The position numbers and the translations under genes are program-made. A stretch of 19,979 nt of DNA from Pseudomonadota bacterium (GTDB taxonomy: Bacteria; Pseudomonadota; Gammaproteobacteria; Pseudomonadales; UBA5518), in NCBI GenBank assembly GCA_963204845.1, contig CAUJIL010000115.1:1-19979 (forward strand), read 5' to 3'. Shown in pieces: positions 15,192 to 19,979 of the stretch (its first letter is position 1; each line of letters starts with the position of its first letter). A model generated the notes under the pieces. The model ran no database searches, was not told the origin of the DNA, and worked only from the letters and a program-made list of their open reading frames with translations.

Positions 15192-15923
15192 ATGGCCCAT
15201 GACTTCGCCAAGCAGCGCGCCTCGCGCAATGGACGTTCCGCCGGGAACGCCGCGGCGCCGTGGGCGTGGCTCTTCAGCGGCATCGCCATCGGCTCGGCGT
15301 TCAGTTTCCTGGTCTACCTTGCGATGCTGAAACCCCCGGTGCCGGCAAGCCCGCCCGGGCAGGCGGGCGAGCACGCCACGACCGCGCAGAGCCGGACCGA
15401 ACCGAAGCCGGAACCGCAGCGCAAGCCCGATCCGGAGCCGGCTACGGCGGCCCGGCCCCAGTTCGATTTCTACGACATCCTGCGGGACAACAACGCCGCT
15501 CCGACGACACCCGCGGGCGAGTCGAGCGAGACCAGCGGCAACGCCGCGCAGCCGGTCGAGGTACCCGAGCCAGCCGTCACCGCGCCGGTCGCGAGCGCGC
15601 CCCCCGCGGCGACACCGCCGCCGGCCGGTGCCACCGCGACCGCGGCCCCCACGTCCGCTCCCGGCGCCACACCGGCCGCGGCCACACCCGAGACGGCGCG
15701 CGCCACTGCACTCGCGTTGCAGGCGGGAGCGTTCAGCCGCGCCGCCGACGCCGACCGCCGGCGCGGCGAACTGCTGCTGCTCGGCTACGACGCGAAGGTC
15801 GAGACGGTGCGCCTGCCGGACGGACAGACCCGCTACCGCGTACAGGTAGGTCCGTTCGCCGACCCGCAGGCGCAGTCCAACGCACGGCGCGCACTGCGCG
15901 ACGTGGGCATCGAGACGCTCTGA
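15192..15923 (+). CDS. FtsN-like SPOR-domain membrane protein
   Basis: The 243-residue product has a basic cytoplasmic start, one membrane span (about 25-46, WAWLFSGIAIGSAFSFLVYL) and a long low-complexity periplasmic stretch rich in Pro, Ala and Thr (about 47-170). It ends in a SPOR domain (about 172-243, LALQAGAFSRAADADRRRGE ... RYRVQVGPFADPQAQ). SPOR binds septal peptidoglycan stripped of stem peptides. This layout, and the place just upstream of hslV, are those of FtsN-like proteins. E. coli ftsN is also beside hslVU. The essential septal-activation motif of E. coli FtsN is not obvious, although FDFYDILRDN (about 91-100) matches the FYxxL peptide common in FtsN-like proteins. It is the second SPOR protein in the window besides the DamX-like one. 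Confidence 0.85.
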   Translation: MAHDFAKQRASRNGRSAGNAAAPWAWLFSGIAIGSAFSFLVYLAMLKPPVPASPPGQAGEHATTAQSRTEPKPEPQRKPDPEPATAARPQFDFYDILRDNNAAPTTPAGESSETSGNAAQPVEVPEPAVTAPVASAPPAATPPPAGATATAAPTSAPGATPAAATPETARATALALQAGAFSRAADADRRRGELLLLGYDAKVETVRLPDGQTRYRVQVGPFADPQAQSNARRALRDVGIETL

Positions 15924-15928
15924 GGCCG

Positions 15929-15947
15929 AGAGGGCGGAAAACCCTCT
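15929..15947. repeat. Short inverted repeat between the SPOR gene and hslV
   Basis: AGAGGG (15929-15934) and CCCTCT (15942-15947) flank a 7-base loop, 5 bases after the SPOR gene stop. There is no T tract. Its right arm runs into the -35 box of the sigma32 promoter. It may be a weak terminator for the SPOR gene or simply chance. Confidence 0.3.
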
Positions 15948-15974
15948 TGAAAATCCGCGGCCACGGCCGCATAT
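15946..15974 (+). promoter_or_regulatory. Sigma32 (heat-shock) promoter of hslVU
   Basis: CTTGAAA (15946-15952) is the exact sigma32 -35 consensus. After a 14-base spacer comes CCGCATAT (15967-15974), which matches the -10 consensus CCCCATnT at all but one fixed position. The start of transcription would lie near 15981, 48 bases before the hslV GTG. Heat-shock control of hslVU is established in E. coli, and the sequence supports it here. The spacer and -10 box hold a palindrome, GCGGCC-ac-GGCCGC (15957-15970). Confidence 0.75.
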
Positions 15975-16028
15975 GCCGGGGTGACGCACCCGCTGCGAGG
16001 GCGCGACGAACCGGCCGGAGAGCACAGC

Positions 16029-16574
16029 GTGGAGCAATTTCGGGGAACCACCATCCTGTCGGTGCGCCGTCACGGCACCGTCGTCATCGGCGGCGACGGC
16101 CAGGTGTCGATGGGCCAGACCGTCATGAAGTCCAACGCGCGCAAGGTGCGCCGTCTGCGCAATGGCAGCGTGATCGCCGGCTTCGCGGGCGGCACCGCCG
16201 ACGCGTTCACGCTGTTCGAACTGTTCGAGGCGCAGCTCGATCGGCACCAGGGCCAGCTGGTGCGCGCGGCGGTAGAGCTTGCCAAGGCGTGGCGCACCGA
16301 CCGCGCACTGCGCCGGCTGGAGGCCTTGCTGGCGGTCGCCGATCGCAGCAGCTCGCTGATCATCAGCGGCAACGGCGACGTGATCGAGCCCGAGGACAGC
16401 CTGATTGCGATCGGCTCCGGCGGCCCGTACGCCCAGGCCGCGGCGCGCGCCCTGCTCGCGCACACCGACCTGCCCGCGCGCGCGATCGTCGAGAGCGCAC
16501 TCGGCATCGCCGCCGATATCTGCATCTACACGAACCACAACCGCACGATCGAGGAGCTCGATGCCGCCGGCTGA
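16029..16574 (+). CDS. hslV: ATP-dependent protease peptidase subunit HslV with a short propeptide
   Basis: HslV is the threonine-protease double ring of the HslUV (ClpQY) complex. I chose GTG 16029 (181 residues), with GGAG 8 bases upstream. The open frame back to GTG 15981 starts at the predicted transcription start and adds non-conserved residues. The product reads MEQFRG followed by TTILSVRRHG; the catalytic residue must be the first Thr after Gly6. E. coli HslV starts directly Met-Thr-Thr, but forms beginning MEQF(H/R)GTT are common in Betaproteobacteria, so the six-residue leader is expected to be removed by self-processing. Other family blocks are GGDGQVSMGQTVMK, AGFAGGTADAFTLFELFE, WRTDRALRRLEALL, AIGSGGPYAQAAARAL and DICIYTNHNRTIEEL. 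hslU begins 44 bases downstream. Confidence 0.96.
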   Translation: MEQFRGTTILSVRRHGTVVIGGDGQVSMGQTVMKSNARKVRRLRNGSVIAGFAGGTADAFTLFELFEAQLDRHQGQLVRAAVELAKAWRTDRALRRLEALLAVADRSSSLIISGNGDVIEPEDSLIAIGSGGPYAQAAARALLAHTDLPARAIVESALGIAADICIYTNHNRTIEELDAAG

Positions 16575-16618
16575 GCCCCTGCGCTGCCCGCGCGTGCCCC
16601 ACCCACGGTAAACCCGCC

Positions 16619-17956
16619 ATGTCCGCCATGACGCCCCGCGAAATCGTCCACGAACTCGATCGGCACATCGTCGGCCAGCAGGCGGCCAAGCGCGCCGTCG
16701 CCGTGGCGTTGCGCAACCGCTGGCGCCGCCTGCAGCTCGATCCTGCACTCGCCGCCGAGATCACGCCGAAGAACATCCTGATGATCGGTCCGACCGGGGT
16801 CGGCAAGACCGAGATCGCGCGCCGCCTGGCGCGGCTGGCCAATGCGCCGTTCCTGAAGATCGAGGCGACCAAGTTCACCGAGGTCGGCTACGTGGGCCGC
16901 GACGTCGAGTCGATCGTGCGCGACCTGGTCGACGTCGCGCTGAAGATGCACCGCGAGGCCGAGATCGAACGCGTTCGACCGCGCGCGCTCGACGCCGCCG
17001 AGGAACGCATCCTCGATGCGCTGCTGCCACCGGCGCGCCCGGCGCCCGGCGCCGACCGCGAGCGCGATTCGGCGGCGCGCCAGGTGTTCCGCAAGAAGCT
17101 GCGCGAGGGCGAGCTCGACGAGCGCGAGATCGAGATCGAGGTCGCGGCGGTGCCGGTCGGCGTCGAGATCATGGCGCCGCCGGGCATGGAGGAGATGACG
17201 AACCAGCTCCAGGGCATGTTCCAGAAGCTGTCGGCCGGACGCAGCAAGACGCGCCGCCTGAGCGTGCGCGCGGCGCTGAAGATGGTGGAGGACGAGGAGG
17301 CAGCCAGGCTGGTCAACGAGGACGAACTGAAGCGTCGCGCGCTCGAATCCGCCGAGCAGAGCGGCATCGTGTTCATCGACGAACTCGACAAGATCGCCCG
17401 CCGCTCCGAGCACCAGGGGGCCGACGTCTCGCGCGAGGGCGTACAGCGCGACCTGCTCCCGCTGATCGAAGGCTGCACGGTCAGCACGCGCCACGGCATG
17501 GTGCGCACCGACCACGTGCTGTTCATCGCCTCCGGTGCCTTCCACCTCGCCAAGCCCTCGGACCTGATCCCGGAACTGCAGGGCCGGCTCCCGATCCGCG
17601 TCGAGCTCGGCGCGCTGGGGCCGGACGATTTCGAGCGCATCCTCACCGAGCCGCACGCCTCGCTGACCGAACAGTACCGGGCGCTGCTCGCCACCGAGAA
17701 CCTGCAGGTCGAGTTCACGCCCGACGGCATCCGGCGCATCGCGGAGATTGCGTGGGAAGTCAACGAGCGCACCGAGAACATCGGGGCGCGCCGGCTGCAC
17801 ACGGTGCTCGAGCGCCTGCTCGAGGAAGCCTCGTTCAGCGCTGCCGACCGGGGCGCGGCCGCTGCCGGCGAGCGGCTGGTGATCGATGCGGCGTACGTCG
17901 ATGCGCAGCTGGGTGAACTGGCCCGCGATGAGGATTTGAGCCGCTTTATCCTGTAA
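16619..17956 (+). CDS. hslU: ATPase subunit HslU of the HslUV protease
   Basis: HslU is the AAA+ unfoldase ring that feeds substrates into HslV. The 445-residue product has the N-terminal REIVHELDRHIVGQQAAKRA, Walker A GPTGVGKT with Lys63 and the pore motif GYVGRDVES. An intermediate (I) domain follows (about 105-240, with IMAPPGMEEMTNQLQGMFQK). Walker B is VFIDELDKIA with Asp254, followed by DVSREGVQRDLLPLIEG. Sensor-2 region NERTENIGARRLHTVLERL is present. The C-terminus EDLSRFIL is the peptide that docks between HslV subunits and activates them. The length matches the family. It is co-transcribed with hslV; no strong ribosome-binding site is visible. Confidence 0.98.
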   Translation: MSAMTPREIVHELDRHIVGQQAAKRAVAVALRNRWRRLQLDPALAAEITPKNILMIGPTGVGKTEIARRLARLANAPFLKIEATKFTEVGYVGRDVESIVRDLVDVALKMHREAEIERVRPRALDAAEERILDALLPPARPAPGADRERDSAARQVFRKKLREGELDEREIEIEVAAVPVGVEIMAPPGMEEMTNQLQGMFQKLSAGRSKTRRLSVRAALKMVEDEEAARLVNEDELKRRALESAEQSGIVFIDELDKIARRSEHQGADVSREGVQRDLLPLIEGCTVSTRHGMVRTDHVLFIASGAFHLAKPSDLIPELQGRLPIRVELGALGPDDFERILTEPHASLTEQYRALLATENLQVEFTPDGIRRIAEIAWEVNERTENIGARRLHTVLERLLEEASFSAADRGAAAAGERLVIDAAYVDAQLGELARDEDLSRFIL

Positions 17957-17995
17957 GCTAGCCGCCCCGCTTGCAGGCCGAACCAGGACACCGGC

Positions 17996-18388
17996 ATGAA
18001 CGCCCAGACCAAGGTCCCCGTCACCGTGCGCCTGCACCGTGCCTCGCGCACGCTCGAGCTCGGCTACGGCGGCGACGAGACCTACAGCCTGAGCTGCGAG
18101 TTCCTGCGCGTGAATTCGCCGTCGGCGGAAGTGCGCGGACACGGCCCGGGCCAGGAAACGCTGCAGAGCGGCAAGCGCCTGGTGACCATCGAACGCATCG
18201 AGACGGTCGGCAACTACGCGCTGCAGTTCCATTTCTCGGATGGCCACGACAGCGGCATCTTCTCGTGGGACTACCTGTACGGCCTGTGCCGTGACCAGCA
18301 GCGCCTGTGGGCCGACTACCTCGCGCGACTGCAACTCGCCGGCGCCTCGCGCGAACCCACCGGGCCGGTGCTCATCGCCCGCCAATAG
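17996..18388 (+). CDS. DUF971 / gamma-butyrobetaine hydroxylase-like N-terminal domain protein
   Basis: The 130-residue protein is built around one domain. RTLELGYGGDETYSLSCEFL and LRVNSPSAEV open it, followed by KRLVTIERIETVGNYALQFH and FSDGHDSGIFSWDYLYGLC. This is the small domain found at the N-terminus of gamma-butyrobetaine hydroxylases and as a free-standing protein (DUF971). A role in iron-sulphur or iron handling has been suggested for the family, but its function is not firmly known. It lies 39 bases after hslU with an AGGA site, and 24 bases before ubiE, as in Pseudomonas, so it is probably transcribed with both. It ends with TAG. Confidence 0.88.
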   Translation: MNAQTKVPVTVRLHRASRTLELGYGGDETYSLSCEFLRVNSPSAEVRGHGPGQETLQSGKRLVTIERIETVGNYALQFHFSDGHDSGIFSWDYLYGLCRDQQRLWADYLARLQLAGASREPTGPVLIARQ

Positions 18389-18412
18389 GCCGGTTCGTCC
18401 ACGGAGACCATC

Positions 18413-19168
18413 ATGAGCGAGCGATCCACCACGCATTTCGGCTACCGCCAGGTGCCCGAGGACGAAAAGGCGCGCCTGGTGGGCGGCGTGTTCGACTCGG
18501 TCGCGACGCGCTACGACCTGATGAACGACCTCATGTCCGGGGGCATCCACCGGATCTGGAAGCGCGTCACGATCGAACTGAGCGGCGTGCGCGAGGGCCA
18601 GCGCGTGCTGGACGTCGCCGGCGGCACCGGGGATCTCAGCGCGCGCTTCGCGCAGATCGTCGGCAACGCCGGCCGCGTGGTGCTCTCGGACATCAACGAG
18701 TCGATGCTGCGCGTGGGCCGGGACAAGCTGATCGACTCCGGCGCGGTCGCGAACCTGGAGTTCGTGCTCGCGGACGCCGAGCAACTGCCGTTCGCCGACC
18801 GCAGCTTCGACTGCATCACCATCGCCTTCGGCCTGCGCAACGTCACGCACAAGGAGCGTGCGCTGGAGTCGATGCTGCGCGTGCTGCGCCCCGGCGGGCG
18901 GCTGCTGGTGCTGGAGTTCTCGAAGCCGACCAGCGATCTGCTCGGCAAGCTCTACGACGCGTACTCCTTCGGCGTGCTGCCGCGGCTCGGCAAGCTGGTA
19001 GCCGGCGACGCCGACAGCTACCGCTACCTCGCCGAATCGATCCGCATGCACCCCGACCAGGAGGCGCTGCGCGACATGATGGAAGACGCCGGCTTCGAGC
19101 GTTGCGACTACCACAACATGACCGGCGGCATCGTCGCGATCCACCGCGGCTTCAGGGCTGGCGCGTGA
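18413..19168 (+). CDS. ubiE: Ubiquinone/menaquinone biosynthesis C-methyltransferase UbiE
   Basis: UbiE adds the C2 methyl group of ubiquinone (and methylates demethylmenaquinone where it is made), using S-adenosylmethionine. The 251-residue product is full length. It has the N-terminal FGYRQVPEDEKARLVGGVFD and SVATRYDLMNDLMSGGIHRI. The SAM motif VLDVAGGTGD lies at 65-74, and LADAEQLPFADRSFDCITIA, FGLRNVTHKERALESMLRVL and PGGRLLVLEFSKP follow. YRYLAESIRMHPDQEAL and NMTGGIVAIHRGF close it. A GGAG site precedes the ATG. Its stop overlaps the ubiJ start (GTGA), so translation is coupled. Confidence 0.98.
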   Translation: MSERSTTHFGYRQVPEDEKARLVGGVFDSVATRYDLMNDLMSGGIHRIWKRVTIELSGVREGQRVLDVAGGTGDLSARFAQIVGNAGRVVLSDINESMLRVGRDKLIDSGAVANLEFVLADAEQLPFADRSFDCITIAFGLRNVTHKERALESMLRVLRPGGRLLVLEFSKPTSDLLGKLYDAYSFGVLPRLGKLVAGDADSYRYLAESIRMHPDQEALRDMMEDAGFERCDYHNMTGGIVAIHRGFRAGA

Positions 19169-19818
19169 GCGTGTCCACGCTGAACGTGGCCGCGCTGGCC
19201 GCGCTCGAGCGGGCGCTGAACGCCGCGCTGGCGCTCGCGCCGGCGACGCGCGAGGAACTCGGGAAACTGCGTGGCAAGGTCTTCGGCATCCGCGCCAGCG
19301 TGCCGGCGGTGGGCGTGTACGTCGCGCCCGACGCCGCCGGCGTGCGGCTGCTCACCCACCACGAAGGCGTCACCACCTGCACCGTCAGCGGCGCCGGTTC
19401 GGATTTCGTCGCACTGCTCGGCGCCGGCGACAAGGCCGGCGCGCTGGTGAACGGCAATCTGCGCATCGAGGGCGACAGCAGCGCGCTGATCGCGCTCGCG
19501 CGCGTGCTCGCGGACATCGAGATCGACTGGGAGCGCCACCTTGCGCTCGTGATCGGCGACGTGCCGGCGCACCAGATCGGGCGCACGGTGCGCGGTTCGG
19601 CGCGCTGGAGCCGCGATGCGCACGCATCGCTGCTGCGCCACGTCACCGAGTTCGTGCACGAGGAGGCGCGCCTCGCGCCCTCACGCATGGAGACCGCCGA
19701 CTTCGCCGCCGACGTGCAGGCGCTTGCCCGGCGCGCGGCACGCCTCGACAACGCGCTGCGTCGCATCGGCCGGCGCCTCGACGCGCTGTCGGCGCGCGAG
19801 CGCGCACCGCGCGGATGA
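19165..19818 (+). CDS. ubiJ: Ubiquinone biosynthesis accessory factor UbiJ
   Basis: UbiJ is a lipid-binding scaffold protein that, with UbiK, supports the soluble ubiquinone-synthesis complex. From GTG 19165, which overlaps the ubiE stop, the product is 217 residues; a second GTG at 19171 is possible. An N-terminal SCP2-like domain reads LGKLRGKVFGIRASVPAVGV, then ALVNGNLRIEGDSSALIALA, IDWERHLALVIGDVPAHQIG. A C-terminal coiled coil (about 140-215, from HVTEFVHEEARLAPSR to RRIGRRLDALSARE) follows. The place between ubiE and ubiB is diagnostic. Confidence 0.93.
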   Translation: MSVSTLNVAALAALERALNAALALAPATREELGKLRGKVFGIRASVPAVGVYVAPDAAGVRLLTHHEGVTTCTVSGAGSDFVALLGAGDKAGALVNGNLRIEGDSSALIALARVLADIEIDWERHLALVIGDVPAHQIGRTVRGSARWSRDAHASLLRHVTEFVHEEARLAPSRMETADFAADVQALARRAARLDNALRRIGRRLDALSARERAPRG

Positions 19819-19824
19819 GCCCCG

Positions 19825-19979
19825 ATGTCACGCCTGACCCGACTCGCACGCATCGCCCAGGTCTGCCGCCGCCACCGCCTCGACACCTTCCTGGACAGCG
19901 AGCGACTGCCCGACGGCTGGCAGCGCGTGCTGCGCTGGTTGCCGTCGGGCTGGTTGCGCGCGCCGGCGGAACCGCGCGC
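19825..19979 (+). CDS. ubiB: Ubiquinone biosynthesis kinase-like protein UbiB, N-terminal fragment (cut by window edge)
   Basis: Only 51 codons are inside the window: MSRLTRLARIAQVCRRHRLD, then TFLDSERLPDGWQRVLRWLP and SGWLRAPAEPR. UbiB proteins are atypical kinase/ATPases (ADCK/COQ8 family) that support ubiquinone synthesis. The start, a short basic helix ending in RHRLD and a Trp/Pro-rich stretch before the conserved core, resembles gammaproteobacterial UbiB. No catalytic motif is visible yet. The call rests mostly on position, 6 bases after ubiJ in the ubiE-ubiJ-ubiB order. Confidence 0.85.
   Translation, partial: MSRLTRLARIAQVCRRHRLDTFLDSERLPDGWQRVLRWLPSGWLRAPAEPR

Noticed and set aside
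15535..15710. Possible repeat or recombination site in the SPOR gene
   Set aside because: It is the Ala/Pro/Thr linker coded by GC-rich codons, without an exact repeated unit.
15981..16028. Longer HslV start at GTG 15981
   Set aside because: It adds 16 non-conserved residues and coincides with the transcription start predicted from the sigma32 promoter. GTG 16029 has a good ribosome-binding site and gives the known MEQF-type N-terminus.
16526..19144. An 872-codon open frame on the minus strand
   Set aside because: It is antisense to hslU, the DUF971 gene and ubiE, all clearly real. No recognisable domain.

Overview
The window is an ordinary, gene-dense, high-GC chromosomal stretch from a gammaproteobacterium. 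The gene order (hemE, a damX-like gene, aroB, aroK, pilQPONM facing ponA, then a nuclease gene, rpmE facing priA, a SPOR-domain gene, hslVU, a DUF971 gene, ubiE-ubiJ-ubiB) matches, as I remember it, the Pseudomonas aeruginosa chromosome around ponA/priA/hslVU, with some genes missing. The type IV pilus cluster, the ubiquinone genes and the class-A penicillin-binding protein all fit a Gram-negative gammaproteobacterium outside the Enterobacterales. The genus cannot be named from this sequence.

Left part (1-9026, all minus strand). Transcription runs right to left: pilM, pilN, pilO, pilP, pilQ, then aroK, aroB, damX and finally hemE. Spacing is very tight (stop/start overlaps or gaps of 4-15 bases), except about 110 bases before aroB and 144 bases before hemE, where hemE has its own recognisable promoter. 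PilM-N-O-P-Q form the cytoplasmic-to-outer-membrane alignment complex and secretin of the type IV pilus. AroK and AroB are shikimate-pathway enzymes. DamX is a cell-division SPOR protein.

Middle (9027-12831). A short divergent promoter region separates pilM from ponA (PBP1A, plus strand). ponA converges on a secreted staphylococcal-nuclease-like gene with no spacer between the two stop codons. That gene lies just downstream of rpmE (ribosomal protein L31). A 187-base divergent region with a strong sigma70-type promoter separates rpmE from priA.

Right part (12832-19979, all plus strand). priA is followed by an FtsN-like SPOR protein with its own promoter. Next come hslV-hslU (heat-shock protease) behind a near-consensus sigma32 promoter, then a DUF971 protein and ubiE-ubiJ-ubiB, the last cut by the window edge.

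No mobile element, CRISPR array, tRNA, rRNA or new multi-gene system was found. Two anomalies deserve a second look. (1) aroK carries an in-frame amber codon at 3679-3681 in an otherwise intact frame, at the lid of shikimate kinase. (2) In the first ~160 bases the hemE reading frame turns, without a frame break, into a periplasmic ferric-iron-binding-protein (Fbp-type) sequence; this is either an assembly chimera or a real gene fusion. Regulatory signals also stand out, mainly the sigma32 promoter of hslVU and a dyad at the rpmE promoter.
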